Assembly (NCBI GenBank): GCA_009809945.1
Contig: WTPW01001100.1
Coordinates: forward strand, 13,064 to 77,063
Direction of reading: 5' to 3'
Source: Gigaspora margarita
Lineage: Eukaryota; Glomeromycota; Glomeromycetes; Diversisporales; Gigasporaceae
Length of the DNA: 64,000 bases
A model generated the notes under the pieces. The model had not been told where the DNA came from. It made no database searches and worked only from the letters and a program-made list of their open reading frames with translations. The position numbers and the translations under genes are program-made. Positions 22,493 to 34,226 of the stretch are shown piece after piece; the stretch's first letter is position 1, and every line of letters begins with the position of its first letter.

Positions 22493-22862
22493 CCCTTTGT
22501 TAGAACACTAAAGATGGTTTTGTATGCAGATTTTTGAGAAATAACGTTTGTTTTAAACCCGTGTTATGTTACACCTGATCTTGGAAATCTTATTCGTAGT
22601 TCGCATATGGTTAAGAATAGTGATCCAAGCCGATTAAATTTGTACGTATGTGGTTAAGAACAGTGATTAAATTTTTACTATACGTCAAACTAAATTTGCA
22701 TCAGATCAAAATGAGTTTAATTTGGGTAAGGGTAGATATTAGACACAAATTTTTATTCGAAACAACAACAGATTTAAGTTTAGTAATATAGATTGTTTTT
22801 TTTTGATGATACTACCGAAGGTATATAAATTTTAGCTATACAACTTTGAATTTTCATATGGG

Positions 22863-23583
22863 CTAATTTATAGAATTACTAATAACTTTGATCTGCTGAT
22901 CCATTTTGAATAATTTTACTACCAAAATCTTCATTTCAAAGAGATGATTCCAATAAATCCAAAATCATTAAATCCAATCACAGGATCTAAAGATAATTAC
23001 GATTTTGTATAATTTTACTATTAACTTTTAGAGTTACTATATAAATACACTTAATATTAAATAACTTTTGATCTATTGGTCCAATTTAACTACCAAAATG
23101 TTTGTCTCAATGAGGCAATTCTAACAAACCCAAGATCGTTAAAATCCAATCACAGGATTTCAAAATCGTTAAGGATCAGATTATGTAAACAATCACTTAA
23201 TAGATTGGTTTTTATATATAAAAAACCAATTCATTGAGTGATTACCTATATAAAACTAATCCTTAATGATCTTGAGATCCTGTGATTGGATTTTAACGAT
23301 TTTGGGCTTGTTAGAATCGTCTCATTGAGACAAACATTTTGGTAGTTAAATTATATAAAATGGTCCAATAGATCAAAAGTTATTTAATATTAAGTGTATT
23401 TATATAGTAACTCTAAAAGTTAATGGTAAATCATACAAAATCTTAATTATCTTTAGATCCTGTGATTGGATTTTAACAATTTTGGGTTTGTTGGAATCGT
23501 CTCATCGGGACGCACATTTTGGTAGTAAAATTATTCAAAATGGATTGGTAGATCAAAAGTTATTAGCAATTCCATAAATCAGC
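22863..23583. repeat. Long palindrome, arms about 350 bp
   Basis: The left arm (22863-23210) and right arm (23235-23583) are inverted copies at high identity throughout: TTATAGAATTACTAATAACT / TTATTAGCAATTCCATAAAT at the tips, CTATATAAATACACTTAATA and its complement in the middle. Each arm holds two tandem copies of a ~190-bp module with ACTACCAAAATGTTTGTCTC and CCAATCACAGGAT. The centre is an AT-rich spacer near 23222. Confidence 0.88.
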
Positions 23584-24300
23584 TAATCAACATTATTAGC
23601 CGTCATTAGCCGGTTGATAAGACAATCAGCTAGCTAAGCGTCGGCTTGGAACACTAGTTAAGAAAATTCTGTGATGTAATGTGCTGTTTTTTAAACGTAT
23701 TCTGCAAAATTCTATGATAATATAGGCCAATTTTATGTGATTCTGGGATAGTATAGAAATATCGTGGCTAAGACGAATTCTGTGGTTAGCAAGAAAATTC
23801 TGCTTTTCTGTGATCGCAGTAAACATCGTTCCTGGTTCAAGTTATCTGCGCCACAAACCTGGCACGAAGACATGATGTAAAGCAGTTTTAAGGTAAAAAT
23901 TTTTTATATTCGTTTGGTAAAGTGACATATTATCAGGCCACTTCAAATTAATTTTTTGTTTAACATAAAATAAAATGGCTCGTAATAGTGGGAGGAGAGC
24001 ATAAAAAATACATAAATTAATAAAAAATACGGTAATTCTATTGGCTACAAAAAACTAAAAATTATAAAAAAGCAAATACTATAATTTGATTGGCTAATAG
24101 ATTTTTTTCACATAAAATTTTTTAAAAAGAGAGGGGGAGATTATGTTAAACAGAAAATCAAATTTGTCTGGCCTAAGCAAGAAAGCAAAGATTTAATAAC
24201 TAAGTTTGGCCAAAACTTGGATTCTTTATCACCATTATCCACTAGGCAATTTTTGTTTTTTTTTTAATTTTTGGTTTAGGAGAAGTCTGATTCGAGAGAT
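23584..24300. other. Intergenic stretch
   Basis: The 66-codon minus frame at 23626-23826 has no recognisable domain. I see no supported feature. Confidence 0.3.
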
Positions 24301-24309
24301 GAAGGTGTG

Positions 24310-24641
24310 GTAACTGAATTAGTAGCATGATCTTTATTATAAAGCAAGATAATTTCTTGAAGTTGATTGCATCAGAAATTGACATAGCTTAAAAAGATGG
24401 GAGGGTATGATACCTAAATTAATGGTATGGTCTTTATCATTAGGCAAGATAGTTCTTGTAAGTTAATTACATTAGAGATTATTATAGGGTCGAGAAATAA
24501 AGGCATGATTTTATCCTTATTATCAGGCAAGATAATTTCTTGTAAGTTGATTGCATCAGAAATTGTCATGGGTTCTTTAAAAATCTTATGGCTAGTAAAC
24601 TTTTTAGAGGTTTTATTTGGATAAACCAGTTTTGATCTCAC
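24310..24641 (-). pseudogene. Triplicated coding-like repeat, unknown protein
   Basis: Three direct copies of GCAAGATA(AT)TTCTTG(T)AAGTTGATTGCATCAGA lie near 24342, 24443 and 24529. On the minus strand an ATG-started frame of 75 codons (24641-24414) reads two of them as related peptides (TISDAINLQEIILPDNKDK, then IISNVINLQEL), and the third continues in a shifted frame as SISDAINF. The repeats keep protein-level similarity better than a random sequence would, so this is probably a decayed fragment of a protein with ~30-residue repeats. I do not recognise the family. Confidence 0.35.
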
Positions 24642-24715
24642 TTTTTTAAAATATCCGTTTTATTTTTTTTAACCATTTACAAAATTTGAGCATTGATTAT
24701 AATAGCGATATAATA

Positions 24716-24830
24716 CAGTCAACCCTTGTTAATATCAACTCATTTGGATTTTGATAACAAAGAGATGGTTTTTATATTGTTTAAACATATTTTTTCTTAA
24801 TAAAAGGTTGACATTAACGAGAGTTGATTG
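24716..24830. mobile_element. Tc1/mariner (pogo-like) MITE
   Basis: A 115-bp element: CAGTCAACCCTTGTTAATAT at left, mirrored by ATTAACGAGAGTTGATTG at right, with TA on each side. CAGTCAACYCT..TTAAT-type tips are characteristic of pogo/Tigger-like elements. No coding frame. Confidence 0.8.
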
Positions 24831-25902
24831 TATTTATATTAAAAATTGCTCTAATTATTAAAAAAAGACGATATTATGATCAACAATATCAAAAAGTTAG
24901 TTTCGCTATTAAGTTTTATGGTTGAAAATTTATTGCAAGTATTATGGATTATAAAGATTTGCACGCCACATTTATGTGTCTATATATAAAGATAGGTTGG
25001 CGCAGTATTCTAAAGATTTTTAGAGAAGGGTAAGGTGTATTTTTGTAAAAAAATTGTTCTATTGTTTGCAAATTCCTGTAACCCGTAATTGTTCGACACA
25101 CATCAGTTTGCTTCTATTACATGATTATACCAATTCCTAAGATAATCGGTCAAACTCGGATGCTCTCAATCTCATGTATCTTTCTCAAGTACTACGATTA
25201 ATTGAATTAATCCTTGATTAAATTTTAGTCAATCAGCACAACTCTTATGATAACAAAAAAGATAGTGTTGCCTTTTTTTTCATGCAATAATGAACACACT
25301 TGACAGATAAACTATTTTTCACTAATTAAAATTGAGCCCCAACCTATTAATTTAGCTTGAGAGCACCCTCAATCTCAATGGATTGCTTGACATTACCGAT
25401 ACGTATTGTCTGAGACTTTATTTAAATATGAATCTTTCGTTTACCTTTGATTTATGACTGTATTTTGTATTTGTTTCGTTTACACATCGATACTACACAT
25501 ATTTGAAATAAATTGATAATTTATTTATGCTACACATTGATAATATTCTTTGACGATTACATTGCACATGATTCCTATACATTGAACATATTTTTCGACA
25601 CTTACACTACGCTTAATTTTTTCATTAAAACATTCATTTTATGATTAGATTTCATTTTGCATTCGATAATTTAGGGAAATTAAGACCAGTCTTAATAAGT
25701 CAGTCCATAGTAAGAATACCAAATATATGTGACATAGTAGCTTTTAAATCAGAAATTTTAAATTTTAATATGAAGTTTTCAAAATTTTTGGTGCATTTTT
25801 TAATAGCCAGGATTTTAGTTAGTTTATATTTGAGATCTCTGATTTTTAGCTTCCAAATTCAGTGGTGACATATAACAACATAATTCAGTGAATAACCTAG
25901 AC
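24831..25902. other. Intergenic stretch
   Basis: No repeat boundaries or RNA genes seen. The plus-strand 75-codon frame at 25641-25868 starts with ATG but has no recognisable domain or intron context and is not supported as a gene. Confidence 0.3.
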
Positions 25903-26540
25903 CAGTGTTGTCACTGGAAGACTGGAACCCCACTGGACGTCCTGATTCTTCTAGAGTTCCAATGGTTCCAGTGAGACATCCCAGTGGAACGATTTTTTCA
26001 CTGGAACGTATTCATTTAATTGGCTAACTAAATATGACTATTGACCAATCAAATTAGTTAGTTGGTGACTAATTTTATTTTCACTATTCAATGCAAAATA
26101 TTCAGTTTATCTTTTCAACTCATCTTTAATACTAGTTCAAGATTCTGACTTAGTAATTCTTTCTTTGTTCGTATATCCCATTATGATAATATAATCAATA
26201 TTTTTTTGATATTGTGAAAAAAGATTCTCGTATTCGATTTTACTAACTCTTTAATTCTTTAACAAAATCTTTAATATTATTACGACCCACGCCGGATTAT
26301 CCAGTTATTCTAGTTATTAAAAATGACATTGTTTGTGATCCAGTAATGTTCGCGTAAACGTGTGGGTTTAATTTATACCATGTTCAATTTCTACTTCAGA
26401 TGGTTGATTCGAATCGGCCAATCAGAAGCCACTAGAAGTCATTAGACGTCACTGGAACTTTTATTCCAGTGATAAAAAATCTTCACTGGAACAGTCCAAT
26501 TCTAGTAATTCCCACTGGAATGTTGCAGTGAACAACACTG
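25903..26540. mobile_element. hAT-like element (CAGTGTTG ends, CACTGGAA words)
   Basis: A 638-bp element with ends CAGTGTTGTCACTGGAA and TTGCAGTGAACAACACTG, flanked by an 8-bp duplication with one mismatch (ACCTAGAC at 25895-25902, ACATAGAC at 26541-26548). Both subterminal regions repeat CCACTGGAAC-like words. The tips match those of the element at 4042-4321. No transposase frame. Confidence 0.82.
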
Positions 26541-26807
26541 ACATAGACTATACTTGAGCATAAGTGATGGCATTTACGTTTCAAAGATCTGTTTCAACGA
26601 CTTTCATAACAAAATTGTTTATTGAAAAATTCTTGCACCAAATTGTGATATTATCTTACGATTTCGATTACCGTATTTGCGCGTAATAACGCCCTCCCTG
26701 CGCATTATTTGGAGTACCTGCGCGTTATTTTGAAGCGCGCATGCGTCTTATTTTGAATAAAACATGATCATCATGTAGTTATTGGAGAATGCGTTAAGTC
26801 ACATAAA

Positions 26808-27066
26808 AAAGCACACTATTTTACAAACGATTAATTTACAGACAAGTTCACTTTGTAGACAGTGTATTACACTGACAACTTACAAAGTAATTCTAGTCAT
26901 TGTCGTTAGAGTTAGGTTTAGAATTAGAGTTAAGGTTAGTGCAATTGCAATTATAAAAAACTTATCTGTGAAATAAGCTGGTCGGTGAAATGAAATTGTC
27001 TCAAATTAAGCTGGTCGGTGAAATATTGTCTATGAAATGAACTTGTCTGTAATTTTACTTATGAAA
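26808..27066. repeat. 'CGACAG' hairpin element 3, diverged
   Basis: The left arm carries TTTACAGACAAGTTCACTTT and GTATTACACTGACAAC; the right arm carries GGTCGGTGAAAT (twice), GTCTATGAAATGAACTTGTC and TGTAATTTTACTTATGAAA. The spacer CATTGTCGTTAGAGTTAGGT matches the spacer of element 1 in inverse orientation. The 64-codon frame over it is repeat-derived. Confidence 0.7.
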
Positions 27067-28146
27067 CCACCTTTTGTATCTTAAAAAAAAATTCCTTGCA
27101 TAATTTTTGTAGTATCTATGTCTTATTTTGCCTTAATAACAGATGTTTTTATCGTTTATAATATGTTATATTTATTTTCAATTTCGTCCAATCAAGGACA
27201 GGATTTCTAAGTGTCCAATAAGAATTAATGAGTAAAATTAATAAATCCATGCTTTTGAAATGAATGTCGGTAAAGTAAGTGCGCGCTATTTCGGGACGCA
27301 CATGAACGTTATTTTGAGAAGTTTTTCAAAAGCAAATTTCAATTAACGTCCCAATACGTAAAATTGAATAATGTGTCGATAAAATATTTTGAACTATGTT
27401 TAAAGACACTGATAAGGTTAAGTTTTATGATACACATCTTGGGTGAGGATCGAATCTTTTCACAAGATAATTCCCAATATATTTTCTTATAGAGTCAGAA
27501 ACATATTAATTCCCAATATATTTTCTTGTAGAGTCAGAAACATGTCTAAATTTGTATTTCTATTGGCTGAAACGGTCCGGTTTTAAACCGGGAGGAATAA
27601 GAACTGGTCTAGTAGACCAGTTTATGAAACTTGGCCTGGTCCACGGTCTGTTACCGGACCTGGTCTTCTGAATCAAAATCGGACCAGACGGACTGTAACA
27701 TCCATGCGATAATGTCATTTATTTTAAAGAATATAATTTTAAAGAATATATTTTATAGTAAATAATTTCATTTATATTCGATTCATATACTTCGTTGACT
27801 ATATTTGCATCCATTCGATAATTTTATACTATTTATTCTCCGCTTCGCGGGGAATAAAGGTGTTATTCTCCGTTTACTAATTGTCAACCGGAGGCTATTT
27901 CCTACTGAATTTGAATTAAGTTGTCCTCAAAATAACAGTAAAAGCATCGTAGCCTACAATTATTCAAACGAGAATAATATTATTTTAATTACCATGTTTT
28001 TTTTTATTACAAACATGCGATTATAAACAATCTGATTGGCAAGAGAATGCCATAGACAACAACAAAATTGAGAAGTGATCTGTATGTGAATAACCAATCA
28101 AAATCAGTAATTTGTGCACAAAAATCCAGGAACTATAATTGTAAGG
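27067..28146. other. Intergenic stretch with a GGTCCGGT-rich segment
   Basis: 27570-27700 is locally GC-rich with inverted GGTCCGG/CCGGACC words (GTCCGGTTTTAAACCGG, GGTCTAGTAGACC) and may be another TIR element without a detectable duplication. A direct repeat CCCAATATATTTTCTTRTAG occurs at 27473 and 27511. The 73-codon frame at 27805-28026 has no known domain. Confidence 0.35.
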
Positions 28147-28331
28147 TGACATAGTGATGGCAAAAAAAAATTCGCGGCTACGTCATCGCCGATCTTCCGA
28201 ATCCATCGGAGGACTTACAAAATCCAGATACCGGTATTAAATGGAATTAATATATCCGATATAAGCTTCAGATAGGGTTGGAAAGGTCGGCGATGAAGTA
28301 GTCGCGAATTTTTTTTGCCACCACTATGTCA
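28147..28331. mobile_element. 185-bp MITE with long GC-richer TIRs
   Basis: TGACATAGTGATGGCAAAAA at left and TTTTTGCCACCACTATGTCA at right, continuing inward through TTCGCGGCTACGTCATCGCC / GGCGATGAAGTAGTCGCGAA, giving TIRs of about 48 bp. The core is only ~85 bp. No duplication longer than 1-2 bp is evident at the edges. Confidence 0.82.
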
Positions 28332-30419
28332 TCTAGAATAGTACTGAAAATTGCACTGGTTGATAAAATTTTATAGCGTCTAAGGATCTTAAGCTTTCAA
28401 TCAAAATAGTTAATCATGTTGAATAGTATAATTTTTTATTATGGTATGTTAATCAAGATAATTAGAAACAATGTTCATATAAAAAACTAATTAGAATAAG
28501 TGAATCATGAGTGATTTTTAGAACGCCTTTGATCTCATATTAATGTCAATTTCTAAGTCTTATTGAGCCAAAAAACGCATTGTATCGTGAGAAACACATC
28601 ACATAGTCAAATACTTGATAATGACTTTTCAAAACAAGGTAAGGATATCATTTAAGGTCGATTACATAATCAAAAAAATGAAGAAATCTGAAACTCGCAT
28701 TACAAGTTTTACAACAAATTTTGATCTTTTTTTGACAACTTTTTTTTTATGTTTTGTGAAATTGTGTGAAACATTGGTGAGAAAATATGTTTCTCGGATA
28801 AATTTCTCAGGTCTTACAGTATTAAAAGGCTAGACACTGCCCCATGAAATCCCGGATTAAGTGTCGGAGATATCAATCTGATATCAATATGTTTAAAATT
28901 AAATAAACTACATCTTTTTCACAATAAAGATAATCTTTTTTGATTAATTATTATTTAGGGGAATGACATAAATGGCAAAGATAAATGTGTTTTAACAACA
29001 TACGTGCGTACGTTTGTGATCTCGGCATTGTTCCCACGATAGCATAACTACATTAAGATGGGCATTCGAAATAAATAGTTTATTTTTACTTTAACAATGT
29101 AAAAGCAAACATGCAGGAAACATGGAAGGTGACGTGACCATGAGAAAAACATATGTCAGAGGATTTTGTAGACGATTTCATTTTTATTATTGATATTTTA
29201 CTTATTTTTACTCACTTAAAAATATCAATTACTGATATTGATAAATCTATAATGTCTCATCCATCAAACATCGACCAATCAGTGGATTTCAATTCTTAAG
29301 AGACTGAAAGACATTAGTTAATACCCAAGCTAAATATAGTAATGCAATTAAGATAATAAGGATGGTCCGTTAAGCCATAGATCAAAGATTAGAATTTTCC
29401 GTACATAATTCCCATGCATGGCTTATATTTGTTCACACACCAACTCATCTTTAAAGTCCGAATATAGTTGATTCATATATTTATAAAGATAAAGTGCGAA
29501 TTTTGAGAAAATCTTACTATAAATAGAAATATATTCAACGGGCGACCCATGTATAGATTTCAAGAGACCTGGGTACCTGCCACTTCGAAATTTGGTAATA
29601 ATCCACTTTCAATGATTGTTATAATTTTTCCAATTTGATGATTCTGGGTCACTGTATTTTAAGATTTCCATTTATATAAGGTAAAAGAGAAGTATTATGA
29701 CGCACCTACTAATGATACAGCACAGCACTCACCTTCTTTTCATCGTACGATTTCACTGAATCGTAAGATATCTTCATCATTTAGATAAAAAGAATTATTT
29801 CCTTCTCTAAAAAGGATATGAATAAAAATCAAACTTGGAATGCGAGAACCCGTTTTAAGCTTGAGTCACGATTATATCTTAAATAAAGATTTCTTATCGT
29901 TACTAGTAATCTGAATTTAACATTAATGATTTACTCTATTAAATACAAAAAGACTGAAAAATCATTTTAGTTACCGGTAATTCCGAAAATGTTTAGAATG
30001 TTTAGTACCTTGTTTTATAAGTAAAGATATCTCGTGAACAATTTTGGGTGCATTCGTTCGAATCATTCGATTCTGCACTACAATATTCTTTCTCCATCTT
30101 AAAATAAAAATTCTTTGTTATCAAAAAGGAAGCCGATATTTATAGTGTGGGAGTTGATATAGTCTGCGCCCTTGGAAAGCTTGTTAAAGTTGTTAAACAT
30201 TGCTTCGTTTATTTAATTAACTAAATAAAATTTAACTAAATCAGTAAAATGTAAGACGATCTATTCCCAGGTCTTTAATGAATCAATCAGAAGCTGATTA
30301 ATGAAAGAACTAGCAATTTTTTTTTTTATCATTACAATTTTTTTTTTTTTGAGAGTAACTGTTATAATGATTCGAGAACTATAATTAAAATTTATATTGT
30401 AAAATTTTCTTTAAATAAC
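28332..30419. other. Intergenic stretch, no supported gene
   Basis: A 72-codon plus frame at 28615-28833 has no domain. Near 29686 the words ATAAGGTAAAAG and GTATTATGACGC resemble one end of the TA element at 59189-60151; the partner end is not found, so this may be a solo end. Confidence 0.35.
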
Positions 30420-30545
30420 CTCCTCTTTCGACTTTGTCCCTTCACCATTTCTCATCTCGACTTTCTTATCTCAACTTTTCTTATTTCAAATTTCTTCAAA
30501 ATTACAACCATTACTACAAACATTTTTACAAACTTCTTTAGCAAT
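30420..30545 (+). promoter_or_regulatory. Pyrimidine-rich leader of the NmrA-like gene
   Basis: The 125 bases before the start codon are strongly CT-rich (CTCCTCTTTCGACTTTGTCC, repeated TCTCGACTTTCTTATCTCAA-like units) and end in CAAACTTCTTTAGCAATATG. CT-rich blocks just upstream of the start are common in filamentous-fungus promoters and 5' leaders. The transcription start cannot be placed; no clear TATA box is seen. Confidence 0.4.
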
Positions 30546-31918
30546 ATGACTTCTCAAAACAAGAACGTTATTTGCATTACTTCTTGTGACCATTATCTGG
30601 GAAACGCAATTACTCATGTCTTACTTAATCAAGATAAGAAGCAAAGTAAAAGAAACTATGTTGTTCGCGCTCTCGCACGTGATACCTCTAAGTTGGATGA
30701 TCTTAAGAAATGTGGTGCCGAGGTTTGCCAAATTGATTACAAGAAACAAGATACAATTGAACGCGCTTTAAATGGTGCCGTTTGGGTTCTTATGGTCCCT
30801 GAATCTGATAACGACCGTGTTAATTATGCTAATATTTTCGCGGATGTACGTACCTTATAAACATATTTTAAATTTTTTTTTTTTTTTAATTTATACTGAT
30901 GAATACTCTTTTCCTTGTAAAGACTTGTAGAAAAGTTGGTGTAGGCAACATTATCTTCCTTTCGTTGCTTGGTGCCGATAATGCAGAACAAAAAAGCCTC
31001 CGCGATTACAGAGAGATGGAAAGAAAAGCCGAAGGCGTTATCGAACGCCATTGTATTCTTAGGTGCCTTTCTCATTCTAAGTTTTTCTTTTCTTTTTTTT
31101 TTTTTTTTTTGTCCTTTTTAATCTTGAACACGCACTTTTTTTTTTTTCTTACAGATCTGCGTTCGCGGTGCAATACTTTCACTATTTTTCTGATTGTATT
31201 ATCAAGAAAAATAAACTTGAAATGCCAATTAGAAGTGATAGTCGTATGTCACCTATTCATCTTAACGACGTTTTTTGCGCAATCCATTATATTGTTTTGG
31301 ACAAAAATGGTCAACTTCAACGTGAAATGGACCGCAACCATCAAAAAAAGCATTATACTCTTACCGGTCCGGAGGCCATCTCTGCTAACACCCTCGTTGA
31401 TATGATGAATATAATCACCGAGTCGAAAGTTGAATTTGAGGAAATTAAACGTAAACAATGTGAAGAAAACTTGAGAGCATGTGAACAAAAAAAAGTTGTG
31501 GATGAGCCTACCAGTCTCGGCAGCAAACACGAAGAAGACCGCGATGATTTGTTCCCTCCTCCCAAGCATTGCCCTAACGATATTGAAATCGAGACTATGT
31601 AAATATCCTAATTGATTTATTTTTTATAATATTTATGTTTATTTACCTTTCGATTTCTTTCAATATATTAGTTGTGACGTCCTCGATTACATCAAATGCG
31701 GAAAAGCCAATTATGTTTCCGAAGACGTCCAAAAAATCACTGATCGTGAGCCCATTCCTGTAATTTGGTTCTTCAAGGTTATTTTTTTTTTATTATTATT
31801 TCTATTATTTCTATATAAAATTTCTCATAATATGTCATTACTAATATTCACTATACTTTGTCCTTTTTAGAACCATCGCGATGAATTTAGACCAAAATCC
31901 CCTAGTAAACTGGTATAA
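30546..31918 (+). CDS. NmrA-like NAD(P)-binding protein, five exons
   Basis: Spliced coding sequence with exons 30546-30845, 30923-31062, 31155-31598, 31672-31777 and 31871-31918, giving 345 codons plus stop. All four introns are 73-93 nt with GT..AG ends, and phases match exactly. The N-terminus is a Rossmann strand (VICITS) followed by a degenerate glycine motif SCDHYLG at residues 13-19, where only the last glycine of GxxGxxG remains. Further family features are ALARD, the VLMVPESD loop, IIFLSLLGAD (residues 110-119), and FAVQYFHYF after the second intron. Such proteins are atypical short-chain dehydrogenase relatives; NmrA-type members bind dinucleotides and often act as redox sensors or regulators rather than enzymes. 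The charged tail (residues ~260-345) has no recognised domain. The leading-glycine losses leave nucleotide binding uncertain. Confidence 0.85.
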
Positions 31919-32015
31919 ATATTTGCTATTTCTCAAAATGTATTATTTGTTTTACCGAAAAAATCTTTCTTTCTATATTGTTTTCTTTTTTTTTTTTGAC
32001 TTTGTATAAATTTTG

Positions 32016-32021
32016 AATAAA
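32016..32021 (+). terminator. Candidate poly(A) signal AATAAA
   Basis: AATAAA lies about 100 bases after the stop of the NmrA-like gene, following a T-rich tract. The hexamer is common by chance in such AT-rich DNA, so this is only suggestive. Confidence 0.4.
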
Positions 32022-32237
32022 GTCGTCAAAGTTTTTTTTCAATAAAAAAAATATTTGAAAAATTATTATTTTGTGAATTTATTAAATAAATTTTGTCTTC
32101 ATGTGTGTTCCGAGTCTTTAATATTAAATATAATTAACATAAATATAATATATTGAAGTGTCATACTATTATTATCTTATTATTTCTTATTTTTTAAAAG
32201 AATGCCTTTGTTTAAACAATTCGCTACGAAATTAATT

Positions 32238-32982
32238 TCACATAAACAGAATAAAAATTATCATTGTAAAAGATAATAATAATGTCAAATTAATAATCAT
32301 TTCAGAATAAATCGATTCAAGATTAATTCTTTTCCCTGAAAATTTAACTTGTTCTCCAATGACCGTTGGTGTCATCACAATTTTTGGATCCGTTTCATTA
32401 ACTTTTACAAATAAAGTTTTATTTTCTTTATCAGGATGTTGTAAAATCGTTAATGGTCCCATCATTCAAATGCTGTATACATTCCACTATTAACAACAGT
32501 TTCTTTTTCAATTCTAATGTAAAATATTGTAAAATCTTTTACAATATCTCGGTAAAATAATGGAACACTCCACAAGTAATAATCTTCTGTTATATCTGAT
32601 ACGATTTTTTTTGACCAATCATACTTGACTCTTGATCTTTCAAAACCTCCTGAAACTTTTGGATCATTATATAATGTTATATGAAAGTTTGTCAGGGGTA
32701 TGTTTGTGTTACATCCTTTTACTTTTTTCCAACGATAAATATTATAATAAGGATATAAGGTGGTGGTGTGGTTACGTTTATACAAAATATGTCACTTCGT
32801 GACCAAGAAGCATGAAGGTCTAAAGTTTGAGATTTTGATGAAAAATCTTCAAAGGGCGAGTTTAACTTTGCCTTAATCGTTTCAGGGTCCATTGGGTCAC
32901 CATCTTTTATATCACTAGCATAGGATGTGATTGTGGCAAAGAGTATTATGAATATGATGAATATTAAAGAGTAACGATGCAT
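32238..32982 (-). pseudogene. Kre9/Knh1-like secreted protein, frame-broken
   Basis: Three successive minus-strand frames read as one protein. The start at 32982 gives a signal peptide (residues 1-22: MHRYSLIF..., hydrophobic, then TSYASD). The middle frame carries TNFHITLYNDP, DITEDYYLWSVP and FTIFYIRIEKE, and the last begins GPLTI: this series matches the Kre9/Knh1-type extracellular beta-sandwich (Ser/Thr-rich GPI-anchored family). The last residues are a strongly hydrophobic tail (LTLLLSFTMIIFILF), fitting GPI attachment or a membrane anchor. The first join, near 32730-32800, could be a ~59-nt intron (GTATAA..AAAAAAG) or a 1-bp indel. The second, at about 32466, is too tight for an intron and needs a frameshift. 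So this is either a recent pseudogene or a gene hit by assembly errors. Confidence 0.6.
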
Positions 32983-34226
32983 CTTTTTTAAAAATGCTTT
33001 TTTTTTTTTTTATGGTTGGAGAAATTTACTCATTTCAGTTATTTTAATGTGCTATGTATTATGAATTGTGTACATTTTCGCATAATCAATAATCATCGAA
33101 CAAAAAAAAAAAAAAATAAAATAAATATTTTAAGAACCTATTTTTGTTTCAATCATGGATCATCTCTAATCTCTATAAAATTACTGATTTGATCCGATTC
33201 TATTTTATAATCATGTTTCAAAAGTTCGTCCGTTTTTATACATATTAGTAATCTCATATTTACGTATAGTATGTTTTATTATAAAACGTTAAAGGGGAAA
33301 GCTATGAAAAACAACCAATTAATTTTATATTAAATATATATATTTTTTATAAACTTATGAAATAATCAACACAAAAAAAAATATTATATGCACAAAAAAG
33401 GTGCTTATTGTCAGAGGAATACGATATTAAAAAACATATATATTAAGCTCTATTAATTAAGCATCATGTACTTATAATCTTAGCAGCAATTGAAGTAAAG
33501 ATATCTTCGATCATGTCTCTAAGGTCCGAAAGTTATTTCTATCACACAAGGTGACAATCTGCTAAAAATGTATAGCCGCAACTAATCAAACGCCAACCCT
33601 AACCCTATGTGATGTCGGGTAAGTGTCTATCGGGGAAATAGCTTTCGGGGAATTGAGCGACAACCGTCTCTAAGGCTTTAACGATGAAATGGTTTTATTT
33701 CATTTCATGATGGGCTACTATAGTCAGTATTAGAATCTTCAATATTAACATCATATCGATATGTTCTAATACAAAATATTTGTATACAATCAACTTTCTT
33801 TAGCCGAATTGGTCATTCTTATAATAATAATTTTTTCAAAAAGTTCTTTTATAGAATAATTATTATTATGTCTCTAACTTTTCATACAAAAAATGTAGAG
33901 TTAACCGTGATAAGTGGTGATCGGCTATCCGGATAACCCGTATTTTTTTGTAATCCGTATCACCTGTACGCATATTGCAGATCAACTATTAGAACTACAG
34001 TTAAGTGTAGTTTAACTACTCGAACTATAGAGTGTGCACTTATTTGTGCGAGTGATACAAATCCAAAAAGAAAAGAGGAATTAGCCAATCGGAGAACGAT
34101 GATCCTGGATCGGCCCGACACGTGAGCAAAGCGAAGAAAAACCGAAAAAAGAGAAAATACAAGAAAACGAGTGTTTAAACCTGTCTTGGGGGCACTAATT
34201 GAAATATATAAACTAATTATTTACTG
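32983..34226. other. Intergenic stretch with a partial CGACAG-type arm
   Basis: 33590-33670 reads CCCTAACCCTA, then TGTCGGGTAAGTG, TATCGGGGAAATAGC and TTCGGGGAATTGAGC, resembling one arm plus the spacer of the CGACAG hairpin elements without its partner. From 33900 the sequence has ATCCGGATAAC-type and ACTATAGAG words, possibly another old element spanning 33900-34860. No gene seen. Confidence 0.4.

Noticed and set aside
27570..27700. A discrete TIR element
   Set aside because: GGTCCGG words are inverted and repeated, but the outer ends do not match well and no duplication was found.
28615..28833. Protein-coding gene of 72 codons
   Set aside because: ATG-started but without domain, splice context or homologous copy in the window; expected by chance in this composition.
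31249..31405. Plus-strand frame 30899-31405 as the true second exon without splicing
   Set aside because: It reads through two intron tracts of T-runs and loses the NmrA-like sequence; the spliced frame keeps it with exact phases.
30824..31569. Minus-strand frames of 70-106 codons over the NmrA-like gene
   Set aside because: They cross its introns and exons antisense and lack any domain; the plus-strand spliced gene explains the region.
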